NCBI RefSeq assembly: GCF_017875645.1
Contig: NZ_JAGGMR010000001.1
Coordinates: 5,890,001 to 5,954,000 of the forward strand
Direction of reading: 5' to 3'
Length of the DNA stretch: 64,000 nt
From: Nocardia goodfellowii
GTDB lineage: Bacteria > Actinomycetota > Actinomycetes > Mycobacteriales > Mycobacteriaceae
Shown: one piece after another, positions 37,217-46,100 of the stretch
How the letters are laid out: every line of letters starts with the position of its first letter
Numbering within the stretch: the first letter of the stretch is position 1
Program-made: the position numbers and the translations under genes
The notes under the pieces: generated by a model
The model's input: only the letters and a program-made list of their open reading frames with translations
Databases searched by the model: none
What the model was told of the DNA's origin: nothing

Positions 37217-37978
37217 TTGGCCCGCCCGCGCATCACCCTCGCCGTCCAGAGCACAGTCCGCCTGACCGATCATTTGATCAGAGTGAATCTGGGCGGCCCG
37301 AACTTCGCCTCGTTCCAGCCCAACGGCTTCACCGACACCTACGTCAAGCTGGTCTTCCCCCAGCCCGACGGCGAAGTCGTGCGCACCTACACCGTCCGGT
37401 CGATCGATCAGGCAGCGCAGGAAATCGCGATCGACTTCGTCTACCACGGTGACGAAGGCGTCGCGGGGCCATGGGCCGCCGCGGCCCAGCCCGGCGATGC
37501 CATCGAACTGATGGGGCCGGGCGGCGCCTACGCTCCGCGCGCCGACGCCGACTGGCATCTACTCGCCGGGGACGAGTCGGCGCTTCCCGCCATCGCCGCG
37601 GCGTGTTCGGCCCTGCCCGCCGACGCGGTCGGCCGCGTTTTCGTCGAAGTCGGCGGCCCCGCAGACGAACTGGTGATCGAGAAGCCGGAAAACGTCGAGC
37701 TCACCTGGGTCCATCGCGGCGACGCCGCGCCCGGCGAAAAGCTGTCTGCCGCCGTCCGCGCCGAGCCCTGGCTCGACGGGCAGGTCCACGTCTTCATCCA
37801 CGGCGAAGCCAAGGCGGTCATGCACGAACTGCGTCCCTATATCCGGAAGGAACGCGGAGTTCCGGCCGAGTGGGCGTCCTCGATTTCGGGCTACTGGCGC
37901 CGCGGCCGCACCGAAGAGGGGTTCCGCCAGTGGAAATCCGAGCTCGCCGAACAAGAGAAGACTCGATCGGCGGTCTAG
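37217..37978 (+). CDS. siderophore-interacting protein (ViuB-like ferric reductase)
   Basis: 253 residues, TTG start after ACGGAGG. The FAD-binding region includes VRTYTVRSIDQ (R-x-Y-T/S-x-R) and FVYHGDEGVAGPWAAAA; the second domain has LLAGDESALPAIAA and VFIHGEAKAVMHELR, and the C-terminus SGYWRRGRTEEGFR. All are typical of the ViuB/SIP family, which releases iron from imported ferric siderophores in the cytosol using NAD(P)H. The iron box upstream supports iron control. No siderophore transporter is seen beside it. Confidence 0.92.
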   Translation: MARPRITLAVQSTVRLTDHLIRVNLGGPNFASFQPNGFTDTYVKLVFPQPDGEVVRTYTVRSIDQAAQEIAIDFVYHGDEGVAGPWAAAAQPGDAIELMGPGGAYAPRADADWHLLAGDESALPAIAAACSALPADAVGRVFVEVGGPADELVIEKPENVELTWVHRGDAAPGEKLSAAVRAEPWLDGQVHVFIHGEAKAVMHELRPYIRKERGVPAEWASSISGYWRRGRTEEGFRQWKSELAEQEKTRSAV

Positions 37979-38284
37979 CCGACGCCGGATTCGCGGCCGC
38001 GCGGGATGGGTTGCGGCGCGCGGATACCGGGTGAGTTATCTCATGAACGCGCGATAGCGCGCGCCCTCGGCATCCGGCGGTCGAATGGTGTGGCCACCTG
38101 GGCGTTCGACCGCCGCGCCGGCGGAAGCCCGGTATTGCGCATTGCCTATTGTCGCCGGTGAACGCGCTGATCTGCGCGTTTACCTACTCGTTACCTGAGC
38201 TAACGTCTAACTCCAGCAGCTGTGCCCATCCATGAGCATCCGGGACTTTCGGGTCCCGCGGTGCACAGAGAAAGGCTGGAGTAG
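37979..38284. other. 306-bp gap with two RNA-type hairpins
   Basis: No gene is seen. Two structures: CGGCGGTCGAA ... TTCGACCGCCG (38075-38115; perfect 11-bp stem, 19-base loop that itself can pair GGTG with CACC), and CGGGAC ... GTCCCG (38241-38258; 6-bp stem, six-base loop) in the leader of the second secreted module. The first may end the siderophore-protein transcript. GC drops around 38170-38215, a likely promoter. Confidence 0.5.
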
Positions 38285-39550
38285 ATGCGAATCGGCCCAT
38301 CGCTGCGGACCGCGGCGCTGATCTTGGCGGCCGCGGTCGGCGTGGGACTCGTGGCAGCCACCCCGGCGGCCGCCACCGCCGACCTGGACCGCTACCTGGA
38401 CTTGCCGCTGGTCAACCGCGACGCCGCGAGCGGCCCGGGCGGGGTGCACCCCGACCTGCCCTACGAGGCCGCCCGACTGCGCGAGTTGCTGGACAGCGCC
38501 CGGCGGCAGGGCGTCGAGCCCGCTCGCTACGCGGCGCTGTTGTCGCAGTACTGGCTGGTCGACGCGACCGGCAAAGCCGGTATAGACCTGCGGACCTGGA
38601 ATCCCCGAGCGGGCGTGACCGCCAATCGGGACAACCTGATCAAGTCCTATCAGTACTACGAGAATCTTCAGCTCGACCATCGCGAATTGCGTTGGGCCGG
38701 AATGGGCGGCCAGGTCGGCGCCGATTTCGGCGGCGGCCTCGTCGATTTCGAATTGCTGGGCACCGGCTACGACCTGCCGGGTATCTCCGAGGCCGCGCGC
38801 ACCGTGCTGGGGGCGGTACAGAACGCCGCCGGCCCATCGGCGGTGGCGATGCTGCCTGCCGGGCTCCGGGCACTGGCCGAGGCCGGACCGAACATCACGC
38901 CGGAGGATCTGCGCCACATCAACGGGATGATCCTGGTGATGCAGAAGAACATCTTCTCCGATCTCATGCCCATGCATGACGCCTATGTGTCGGAAGGACT
39001 TTCAGCGCTCGAGGAGTTCCAGGCCGCCGGGCTGTTCGGTCCGGACATCATGGCCGCGTGGCGCGATGTCGCTTCCGGTGACGAGGACCGGATCGCCGCC
39101 GGAAACCGCGCGCTGCTGCGCCGGGAACAGCAGTGGGCCGTGAGCGCGCAGTGGGACGAGGTGCGCGGTTACCAGGGCAGTGTGGGCGAGGCCATCACCT
39201 ATCTCAGCGGCGCGGCCGGGTCGCCGTCGGTGGCCGGCGTCGTGCCGCCACGAGAATTCCATCCGGTCCAGCTGCCGGTCACCCTTGCCGACGGCCGCCC
39301 GGGCCGGCTCACCCTGCCGCTGCCGGACTGGAATTGGTCGGTGTTCGACGCGCGCTGGGACTACATCACCACCGAACTACTGCCCAAGTACCAGTTCCAG
39401 GTCCAATCCAATTGGCCCGCACTGGAAGCCGCCATGCGGGTGCCGTATCCGAGGCAGCTCGAGTCGCATCGGCCGCTGCTGAATATCCCGCAGCTGCTGA
39501 CCTCCGCGGCGCGGCAGCTGACGGTCACACCGACGGGTCAGGAGAGCTGA
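38285..39550 (+). CDS. exported protein of unknown function, module copy 2
   Basis: 421 residues, paralogue of the 32.6-kb gene across its length. Signal peptide AALILAAAVGVGLVAATPAA; mature blocks YLDLPLVNRDAASGPGG, RYAALLSQYWLVD, WAGMGGQVGADFGGG, DLMPMHDAYV, LPLPDWNWSVFDARW. The invariant QKNIF-x-DLMPMHDAY segment is the best candidate functional site. The lipase-family gene starts one base after its stop, so the pair is tightly coupled. Unknown function. Confidence 0.75.
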   Translation: MRIGPSLRTAALILAAAVGVGLVAATPAAATADLDRYLDLPLVNRDAASGPGGVHPDLPYEAARLRELLDSARRQGVEPARYAALLSQYWLVDATGKAGIDLRTWNPRAGVTANRDNLIKSYQYYENLQLDHRELRWAGMGGQVGADFGGGLVDFELLGTGYDLPGISEAARTVLGAVQNAAGPSAVAMLPAGLRALAEAGPNITPEDLRHINGMILVMQKNIFSDLMPMHDAYVSEGLSALEEFQAAGLFGPDIMAAWRDVASGDEDRIAAGNRALLRREQQWAVSAQWDEVRGYQGSVGEAITYLSGAAGSPSVAGVVPPREFHPVQLPVTLADGRPGRLTLPLPDWNWSVFDARWDYITTELLPKYQFQVQSNWPALEAAMRVPYPRQLESHRPLLNIPQLLTSAARQLTVTPTGQES

Positions 39551-39551
39551 G

Positions 39552-40886
39552 ATGAGACGAATCACCCACCGGCTCGGGGTGATCGCCGCGGCATTGGCGC
39601 TGACCACCGCGACCGCGAGCGTCGCCACGGCCGACGAGGTGCCACCGTCCACACCGGGTCCGGAACGTATCTTCAACGGCTTCACCCTCGCCGCCCTGAA
39701 CAGCGCGACCCAGCCCTCGGCGCAGGAGTCGTTCGAGGCCCTGCTGGCCGATGACCCGTTCTATGCCGAACCGCCGCTCACGGGATCCGAAAAGCCCGGC
39801 GACATACTGAAATCCAAGAAGGTCAAGGTGATCTTCAGTGGAGTCAGCCCCGGCAACGTCGAGGGTTACAAGCTCATGTACGTCACCACCGGCAACGACG
39901 GGAAGCCGTTCGTCAGCACCGGAGTCCTGCTCATGCCCGTTGACGGGCAACCGAATTCGCGGCGACATGTGATCGGCTACCAGGAGGCCAACGACAGCGT
40001 CGGCTGGAATTGCCACCCGAGCACCCAGTGGACCGGGGGCGCACCCCTGGACGGCGCGGCCTGGTCGGCGCTGGGACCGCTGGCGATGATGTTCGACAAG
40101 GGCTACGCCGTCATGATCTCCGATGTCGGCAACGACGCGGACAAGAAGCCGCACGGCGTGTTCGCGGGCAAGTTCGGCGCGCACGCCCTACTCGACGGCG
40201 TACGCGCGGCGCTGCGCCTGGGCGACGCCGGGCTGAATCCCGAGGCGCAGGTGGCGCTGTTCGGAATCGCCGGCGGCGGGGTGGGCGCCGGGTTCGCGAC
40301 CGAGCTGGCCGCCGAGTACGCGCCGGAGCTCGATATCAAATCGACCGTGCTGGAGGGCATGGTGGTCAAGCCGCGTGAATTCATGCGCGTTGCCGACGGT
40401 TCCATCGGTTCCGGTTTCGCGCTGGCGACGCTGCTCGGGTTGGAACCTTGGTATCCCGAGATGGAGGTGAACGCCAAGCTCACCCCGGCCGGGCGCGGCC
40501 TGGCCGACTTCTTCCGCACCCAGTGCCAGGTGCCCGCCTACTTCGGTACGCCTTTCCTGCCGCTGCGTTCGCTGTTCGCTTCGGGCGTGAGTCCGGCCGA
40601 TGAGCCGGCCTTCCAGCATGCCTTCGACGACAACGTGCTCGGGCGCTCGGGCACGCCGAAGGGCAAGGTCATCATCGCCTCCTGTGCCAAGGATGATTCG
40701 TTCATGTCGCTGGTCCCGGCGCGGGACGCGCGTGAACTGGCCGATACCTATCGTGCGCAGGGTGCCGATGTCAGCTACCAGCCGACCGACTGCGGGATGG
40801 AACGGTTCATCAGCGATCTCTACGGCTGGGGCACCGACCTTTTCGGCATGCAGACCATCGATCAGCTCGACAGCTACTTCAGCTGA
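39552..40886 (+). CDS. secretory-lipase-family protein, probably inactive, copy 2
   Basis: 444 residues, signal peptide (LGVIAAALALTTATASVATA), paralogue of the 33.9-kb gene at about 65% identity by eye. The same changes occur: FGIAGGGVGAG in place of a Ser elbow, and TDCGMERFISDLYGWG where the catalytic His is expected. Both copies share the change, so it predates the duplication and is not random decay. The conserved DDSFMSLVPARDAREL keeps the acidic region. A 28-residue membrane peptide gene follows. Confidence 0.75.
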   Translation: MRRITHRLGVIAAALALTTATASVATADEVPPSTPGPERIFNGFTLAALNSATQPSAQESFEALLADDPFYAEPPLTGSEKPGDILKSKKVKVIFSGVSPGNVEGYKLMYVTTGNDGKPFVSTGVLLMPVDGQPNSRRHVIGYQEANDSVGWNCHPSTQWTGGAPLDGAAWSALGPLAMMFDKGYAVMISDVGNDADKKPHGVFAGKFGAHALLDGVRAALRLGDAGLNPEAQVALFGIAGGGVGAGFATELAAEYAPELDIKSTVLEGMVVKPREFMRVADGSIGSGFALATLLGLEPWYPEMEVNAKLTPAGRGLADFFRTQCQVPAYFGTPFLPLRSLFASGVSPADEPAFQHAFDDNVLGRSGTPKGKVIIASCAKDDSFMSLVPARDARELADTYRAQGADVSYQPTDCGMERFISDLYGWGTDLFGMQTIDQLDSYFS

Positions 40887-40908
40887 CACTCGAAAGGCAC
40901 TCTCGCAC

Positions 40909-40995
40909 ATGGCGATTCTGTACGGCCTGGAATATCTGCTGACCTTCGGACCGCTCGCGGTCTTGAAGCTGCTGGGACAGGCATTCGGCTTTTAG
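40909..40995 (+). CDS. tiny membrane peptide
   Basis: 28 codons, MAILYGLEYLLTFGPLAVLK followed by LLGQAFGF: one hydrophobic helix. GAAAGG lies 12-17 bases upstream and the gene is 22 bp after the lipase-family gene, so it may be the last gene of that operon. No counterpart follows module copy 1. Short frames are easily accidental, so confidence is limited. Confidence 0.4.
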   Translation: MAILYGLEYLLTFGPLAVLKLLGQAFGF

Positions 40996-41053
40996 ACAGT
41001 CTTTCTCGATGGGGTCGGCGGCCGCAGCGGGTCGGCGGGTCGCCGCATCCGGC

Positions 41054-41713
41054 TCATTTCAGGGTTGCGGCGGCGGATTCCAGCTCGGCGATGCTGCCCG
41101 ACATGATGGTCCGCACGTGTTCGGTGATATGCGCTGTGGGCCAATCCCACCAGGCCACCGCGAGCAACCGGGCGATGTCCTGGTCGCTGAAGCGGGTCCG
41201 GATGAGACGGGCGGGGTTGCCGCCGACGATGCCGTAGTCGGGCACGTCGGCGGTGACCACGGAGCCGGTGCTGATGATCGCGCCGTGGCCGATCCGCACG
41301 CCGGGCATGACCGTCGCGCCGTTGCCGAACCACACGTCGTTGCCGACGACGGTGTCGCCTCGGACCGGCAAACCGGTGAGCAGGTCGAAGTGGTTCGACC
41401 AGGAACCGCCCATGGTCGGAAACGGGAAGGTCGACGGGCCGTCCATGCGGTGATTGGCGCCGTTCATGATGAAGCGCACTCCCGTGCCCAGGGCACAGAA
41501 CTTCCCGATGATCAGTTTTTCCGGCCCGTAGTGGTACAGCACATTGCGGGTTTCGAACGCGGTCGGGTCGTCCGGGTCGTCGTAGTAGGAGTACTCCCCC
41601 ACCGCTATCAGCGGCGAGGTGATCAGCGGTTTCAGCAGCACCACGCGGGGCTGGCCGGGCATCGGGTGCAGGACGGTCGGGTCGGCGGGGATCGGATGGG
41701 GACCAGCGGTCAC
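41054..41713 (-). CDS. Vat-like xenobiotic O-acetyltransferase
   Basis: 219 residues. A left-handed beta-helix acyltransferase very close in pattern to streptogramin A acetyltransferases: VGEYSYYDD, LIIGKFCALGTGV, IMNGANHRMDG (active-site His), GDTVVGNDVWFGN, MPGVRIGHGAIISTGSVV, IVGGNPARLIRTRF, WWDWP. Enzymes of this type use acetyl-CoA to modify the drug hydroxyl; the CatB branch modifies chloramphenicol. It is 39 bp downstream of the ABC-F gene in the same orientation, which favours streptogramin-type resistance. Confidence 0.85.
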   Translation of the reverse strand: MTAGPHPIPADPTVLHPMPGQPRVVLLKPLITSPLIAVGEYSYYDDPDDPTAFETRNVLYHYGPEKLIIGKFCALGTGVRFIMNGANHRMDGPSTFPFPTMGGSWSNHFDLLTGLPVRGDTVVGNDVWFGNGATVMPGVRIGHGAIISTGSVVTADVPDYGIVGGNPARLIRTRFSDQDIARLLAVAWWDWPTAHITEHVRTIMSGSIAELESAAATLK

Positions 41714-41752
41714 GGCGAAACTCCTTGGGAGCGGGGATGGTTCGACAGAGGG

Positions 41753-43360
41753 TCAGACGGATGCCGCGGTGCGCAGGTCCAGCCGGGCACCGCGCCACCG
41801 GCAGCGCAGCCGGCGGTCGTGGCTGACGATCACGAGAGCGCCCCGGTATCCGGCCAGTGCGGTTTCCAGTTCCTCGACCAGTCCCGGCGACAGATGGTTG
41901 GTGGGCTCGTCGAGCAACAGCACGTCGACGGACTCGGTGACCAACCGTGCCAGCGCGAGACGCTGCCGCTGGCCGGTGGACAGATTCTCGACGCGCGTCG
42001 CGAGCTGTTCCGGTGGAAACAGGCCCAGCGACAACAACTTTTCGGCGTGTTGCTCGCTTGTTCCGGCACGACCACGCGCGAAGGCGGCCAGCACCGTTTG
42101 CCTGGGTTCGGCGGGTGGCGGTTCCTGGGCGAGATAGCCGATCGTGCCGTGCCGGAGCACGACGCCGGTGTCCGGCACGACCCGGCCCGCCAGCACTCGC
42201 AACAGCGTCGTCTTGCCCGCGCCGTTCGGACCGGTGATCAGCAACCGCTCGCCCGCGGCGATCGTCACGCTGGTCCGGTCGAGGCGGCCCGAGACACCGA
42301 TGTCGCTCGCCTCGAGCACGGTGCCGTGCGCGCTCCCGGTTCGCAAGGTGGGCGCGAACCGCAGCGGTGGCGGTGGCGGCGGCACCGGGTTCGCGAGGAG
42401 GCGGCGCAACCTCTCCTCGGCGTTGCGGACCCGGCCGGCCAGGGACTGCTGCACCCGCCCGCCGGCCCGGTCGTAGGCCATCTTGTTGTTGTCCTTCATC
42501 GCCCGGCCGGGCGCGACCTCGCAAGCCGTGGTGGCCGCGACTTCCCGGAGCCGAGCCGTGTCGGCCAGCCACTGCGTGTGCGCCTGCTCCCAGCGCCGCC
42601 GCGCCGCCGCCTTTTCGGTCAGGAATCCCGCATATCCGTTGCCGTAGCGGATGACCCGCCGCCGGTCCGCGTCGACCTCGAGCAGGCTGGTCGCGACCCG
42701 CTCGAGGAAAACCCGATCGTGCGAGACCGTCACCGTGGTGCCACGGCGGGTACGCAGGTGGTCTTCCAGCCAGGTCAGGGCGTCGTCGTCGAGGTGGTTG
42801 GTCGGCTCGTCCAGCAGCAGCACCTCGGTGCCCGCCGCGAGCACCGCGGCCAGCCGCAGCCGGACCTGCTCGCCGCCGGACAGCTCGCCCACCGCGCGGT
42901 CGCGGTCCACCAGAGCCAAGCCCAGACCGTGCAGGGCCCGTTCCACCCGCGCGTCGGCGTCGTAGCCGCCACGGAGTTCGAAAAGGCTTGCCAATTCGCC
43001 ATATTCGGCCAGTACGGAGTCATCGCCCGCGGCCATCGCGGCCTCGAAACCGCGCATCCGGCCTTCGATCGCCCGGAGGTCGGTCAAGGCTCGGTCGATG
43101 ATCTGCTGCACGGTGAGTCCCGGTGGGAGCGGATCCTCTTGCGCCAGGTATCCGATGCCGCCGTCGGCTCGGACGATGATCTCGCCGCTGTCCGGGGTGA
43201 CGCGCCCGGCGAACAGGCGCAGCAACGTGGTCTTGCCGGAACCGTTCTCCCCGATGATCCCGGTGCGCTCGCCCGCGGCGAGCGAGCACGTCACCTCATC
43301 GAGAACCGGTGTGCCGCCGAAGGATTTGCTGACCGCGAGCGCGGTGATCTGGGTGGGCAT
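41753..43360 (-). CDS. ABC-F ribosomal-protection-type ATPase
   Basis: 535 residues, two ABC domains and no membrane segment. Walker A GENGSGKTTL and GPNGAGKTTL; signatures ELSGGEQVR and NLSTGQRQR; Walker B LLLDEPTNHLDD and LLLDEPTNHLSP. The linker (about residues 220-300, RRRWEQAHTQWLADTARLRE) is the interdomain arm that enters the ribosome. It resembles antibiotic-resistance ABC-F proteins of actinomycetes (TlrC/LmrC type), which displace macrolide, lincosamide or streptogramin drugs. First gene of a likely two-gene operon with the Vat-like gene; divergent TetR gene upstream. Confidence 0.88.
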   Translation of the reverse strand: MPTQITALAVSKSFGGTPVLDEVTCSLAAGERTGIIGENGSGKTTLLRLFAGRVTPDSGEIIVRADGGIGYLAQEDPLPPGLTVQQIIDRALTDLRAIEGRMRGFEAAMAAGDDSVLAEYGELASLFELRGGYDADARVERALHGLGLALVDRDRAVGELSGGEQVRLRLAAVLAAGTEVLLLDEPTNHLDDDALTWLEDHLRTRRGTTVTVSHDRVFLERVATSLLEVDADRRRVIRYGNGYAGFLTEKAAARRRWEQAHTQWLADTARLREVAATTACEVAPGRAMKDNNKMAYDRAGGRVQQSLAGRVRNAEERLRRLLANPVPPPPPPLRFAPTLRTGSAHGTVLEASDIGVSGRLDRTSVTIAAGERLLITGPNGAGKTTLLRVLAGRVVPDTGVVLRHGTIGYLAQEPPPAEPRQTVLAAFARGRAGTSEQHAEKLLSLGLFPPEQLATRVENLSTGQRQRLALARLVTESVDVLLLDEPTNHLSPGLVEELETALAGYRGALVIVSHDRRLRCRWRGARLDLRTAASV

Positions 43361-43447
43361 GTGCACTCTCCGAAGTATTCGAGGACGACGCGGCCGGCCA
43401 AGACCGCAGGGCCGGGTGAACACTTTCGAAGAACATCGGCAACCTCA

Positions 43448-43473
43448 CTTAATACGACGGCAGTCGCACTAAG
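43448..43473. promoter_or_regulatory. TetR-type operator candidate between ABC-F and TetR genes
   Basis: CTTAATACGAC, four bases, GTCGCACTAAG: an imperfect inverted repeat with 9 of 11 pairs matched, centred 58 bp before the TetR start and 100 bp before the ABC-F start. Likely site for the local TetR protein. Confidence 0.55.
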
Positions 43474-43517
43474 GTATCGTCGAAGGCCCGTCCCGTCAAG
43501 CAATCGGATTACCGACG

Positions 43518-44150
43518 ATGAGTTCCCAGCCCGCTCCCGCGGCCCGCCGCCCCGGTGGCCGAACCGCCCGCATCCGAGCCCAAGTACTGGAAGCGGCCAG
43601 CGCGGAGTTGACCGAACGCGGCTACGACGCGCTCAACATCGACGCCGTCGCCGCCCGCGCGGGCGTGCATCGCGCCACGGTCTACCGCCGCTGGCGCGAC
43701 GTCGGCGGGCTGCTCGCCGACGTCTTCGACGCGGCCGCCCAGCAGTCGTGGCAGCCCCGCGAAACCGGCACGCTGCGTGGCGATCTGGCGGCACTCAATC
43801 ACGAGATCCAGGACTCACTGAGCGAGGAGTCGTCGATCGCGGTGGCGCTGATCGCGGTCTCGTTCCGCTCCGAGGAAGCCGCGCGAGCCCTGCGGCGATT
43901 GTGGGAAGACCGATACGCCCAGTCCGAGATCATCGTGCAGCGTGCGATTCAGCGCGCGGAACTCGCGCCGAACGTCGACGCCCGCGCTCTGCTCATCGCC
44001 GCCACCGCCCCGCTCTATCACCAGTTGGTACTGCTCCGCACCCCGCCGGACCCGCGCCTGCCGGACCGCGCGGCCGTCAGCGCCGCGCTCGCGGCGGAGG
44101 CGGGAGCCTTCGAGTCCTCGGCGACCTCCCTCTCCGTTACCGAAATGTAG
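43518..44150 (+). CDS. TetR/AcrR-family repressor
   Basis: 210 residues. N-terminal HTH: VLEAASAELTERGYDALNID, AVAARAGVHRATVYRRWRDV. The C-terminal ligand domain ends LIAATAPLYHQLVLLR (TetR_C_11-like). Divergent from the ABC-F gene, with an inverted repeat between, so it probably represses that operon and itself until a drug or signal binds. Confidence 0.9.
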   Translation: MSSQPAPAARRPGGRTARIRAQVLEAASAELTERGYDALNIDAVAARAGVHRATVYRRWRDVGGLLADVFDAAAQQSWQPRETGTLRGDLAALNHEIQDSLSEESSIAVALIAVSFRSEEAARALRRLWEDRYAQSEIIVQRAIQRAELAPNVDARALLIAATAPLYHQLVLLRTPPDPRLPDRAAVSAALAAEAGAFESSATSLSVTEM

Positions 44151-44199
44151 CCTGGCGTTGGAGAGATCAAGATGACTGCGTGGCAAGGAGTTCGCGACT

Positions 44200-45294
44200 G
44201 TGGAGGAAGTACTGCGACCCCTGATAGTTCTCGGCGGGACGGTCGGAGCGACCGTGCTGGCCGGGCTGTTGATCGATCGCATTCTCCGATATAGCTCGGA
44301 AAGACGTCCGGGTACCCGCCTGCCGAGTCTGCTGCGCCGGATCCAGCTGCCGCTCCAGGTGCTGCTGGGTTCGGCCGCGCTGCACGGCACTTTCCCCTTG
44401 GCGGAGTTGGACTTCGAGCAGGAGCAGGTGATCCGGAACCTGTTCGCCGCGGTGGCGATCATGTCCGCGGCGTGGCTCGCGGTCCGGGTGGCCGACGCGC
44501 TGGCCGAGAACACGCTGCACCGCTACGCCGTGCGGACGGCGGACACCTCACGGGTACGCCAGCTGAATACGCAACTCGCGCTGGTCCGCCGCATCGTGAC
44601 CGCGATCCTGGCGCTGAGTACGGCGGCGGTGGCGATGCTGCTGTTGTTCCCCGATCTGCGCACGCTGGGCACCTCGCTGCTGGCGTCGGCGGGTGTCATC
44701 GGCGTCATCGCCGGTGTGGCGGCCCAGTCGACGCTGGGCAACCTCATCGCGGGTCTGCAGATCGCGTTCGGCGATTCGGTGAAGATCGGCGACACCGTGG
44801 TGGTCGAGGGGGAATGGGGGACGGTGGAGGAGATCACGCTCGCCTTCCTCACCGTGCGGATCTGGGATGACCGCCGGCTGACGATGCCGGTCTCCTACTT
44901 CAACAGCAAACCGTACGAGAACTGGTCCAGAGGTGGGCCGCAGATCACCGGCACGGTGTTCCTGCATCTCGATCACAGCGCGCCGGTGGCGGAACTGCGC
45001 GAGCACCTGCACGACTACCTGCGCGAACGCCCGGATTGGGACGGCCGCAGCTGGAATCTCCTGGTGACCGACAGCACGCCGACCAACATCATCGTGCGCG
45101 CCTCCATGTCGGCCCGCAATGCCGACGACGTGTGGACACTGCGGTGCGCGGTCCGCGAGGAACTCGTCGGCTGGCTCGGCCGTGAGCATCCGTACGCGCT
45201 GCCGAAGATTCCCACCGGCCTCGCGCCGACCGCGGACAACCTGATTCCGGCGATGTCCGGTTCCGCCTATGGATTCCGCGACTCCTCGGAATGA
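44200..45294 (+). CDS. MscS-family mechanosensitive channel
   Basis: 364 residues, GTG start. Four TM helices; TM3 with the pore pattern [20 protein letters not shown], then [20 protein letters not shown] and the beta domain [20 protein letters not shown] with [14 protein letters not shown]. These are MscS-type small-conductance channels that open on hypo-osmotic stress. Same strand as the TetR gene, 49 bp downstream, though functional linkage is doubtful. Confidence 0.9.
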   Translation: MEEVLRPLIVLGGTVGATVLAGLLIDRILRYSSERRPGTRLPSLLRRIQLPLQVLLGSAALHGTFPLAELDFEQEQVIRNLFAAVAIMSAAWLAVRVADALAENTLHRYAVRTADTSRVRQLNTQLALVRRIVTAILALSTAAVAMLLLFPDLRTLGTSLLASAGVIGVIAGVAAQSTLGNLIAGLQIAFGDSVKIGDTVVVEGEWGTVEEITLAFLTVRIWDDRRLTMPVSYFNSKPYENWSRGGPQITGTVFLHLDHSAPVAELREHLHDYLRERPDWDGRSWNLLVTDSTPTNIIVRASMSARNADDVWTLRCAVREELVGWLGREHPYALPKIPTGLAPTADNLIPAMSGSAYGFRDSSE

Positions 45295-45335
45295 GGCAGG
45301 GCCGGCACCGCGCCGTGAGCCACTACCCTCGATCC

Positions 45336-46088
45336 GTGTCCACCTCGAAGATCGTTCTCGTCACCGGCGCCGGCAGTGGTCTCGGTCGCGCCATCGCCCT
45401 CGCCCTGGCCGCCGCCGGTCACCAGGTCGTCGCCAGCGGGCGCACCGCCGCGACGCTCGACGACACCGTTGCCGCCACCACCGGGCCGGGCACGGTGACG
45501 GCGGTGCCGTCCGATGTCACCGACCCCGATGCCGTCACCGCGCTGTTCGAGCGGATCACCGAGCAGTGGGGCCGGTTGGACGTGCTCGTCAACAACGCGG
45601 GCATTTTCGGTCCGTCCGCACCGATCGATGAAGTGGCGGTGCGGGATTGGCGGCAGGTGATCGACACCAATCTCACCGGCTCGTTCCTGTGTGCGCAGGC
45701 CGCGTTCCGGTTGATGAAGAATCAGCGGCCCCGGGGCGGCCGGATCATCAACAACGGATCGATCTCCGCGCACACCCCGCGGCCGCACACGGTGGGCTAT
45801 GCCGCCAGCAAGCACGCGATCACCGGTCTCACCAAAGCGCTCGCCCTCGAGGGCCGTTCCTACGACATCGCGGCAGGTCAGATCGATATCGGCAACGCGG
45901 CGACCGAACTCACCGCCGGAATCGCCGCGGGCGCGCTGCAAGCCGACGGCTCCGTCCGGCCGGAACCGACCATGGCCGCCGATGACGTCGCGCGCCTTGT
46001 GGTGCAAACCGTCGACCTGCCGCTGACCACGAATGTCCCGTTCCTGACCGTCATGGCCACGGGTATGCCGTATCTCGGTCGCGGCTGA
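45336..46088 (+). CDS. short-chain dehydrogenase/reductase
   Basis: 250 residues from [18 protein letters not shown] (T-G-x3-G-x-G), [11 protein letters not shown], the catalytic Ser in [15 protein letters not shown] and the Y-x3-K pair in [17 protein letters not shown] classical NAD(P)-dependent SDR of unknown substrate. The C-terminal [19 protein letters not shown] is typical of a widely spread actinobacterial SDR group. Convergent with the phosphotransferase-fold gene (12 bp between stops). Confidence 0.92.
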   Translation: MSTSKIVLVTGAGSGLGRAIALALAAAGHQVVASGRTAATLDDTVAATTGPGTVTAVPSDVTDPDAVTALFERITEQWGRLDVLVNNAGIFGPSAPIDEVAVRDWRQVIDTNLTGSFLCAQAAFRLMKNQRPRGGRIINNGSISAHTPRPHTVGYAASKHAITGLTKALALEGRSYDIAAGQIDIGNAATELTAGIAAGALQADGSVRPEPTMAADDVARLVVQTVDLPLTTNVPFLTVMATGMPYLGRG

Positions 46089-46100
46089 CCGGACCCTCGT

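Noticed and set aside
41009..44224. Open frame of 1071 codons on the plus strand
   Set aside because: It lies opposite the clear Vat-like and ABC-F genes and reads as low-complexity Arg/Gly/Gln-rich protein; a GC-rich antisense artefact.
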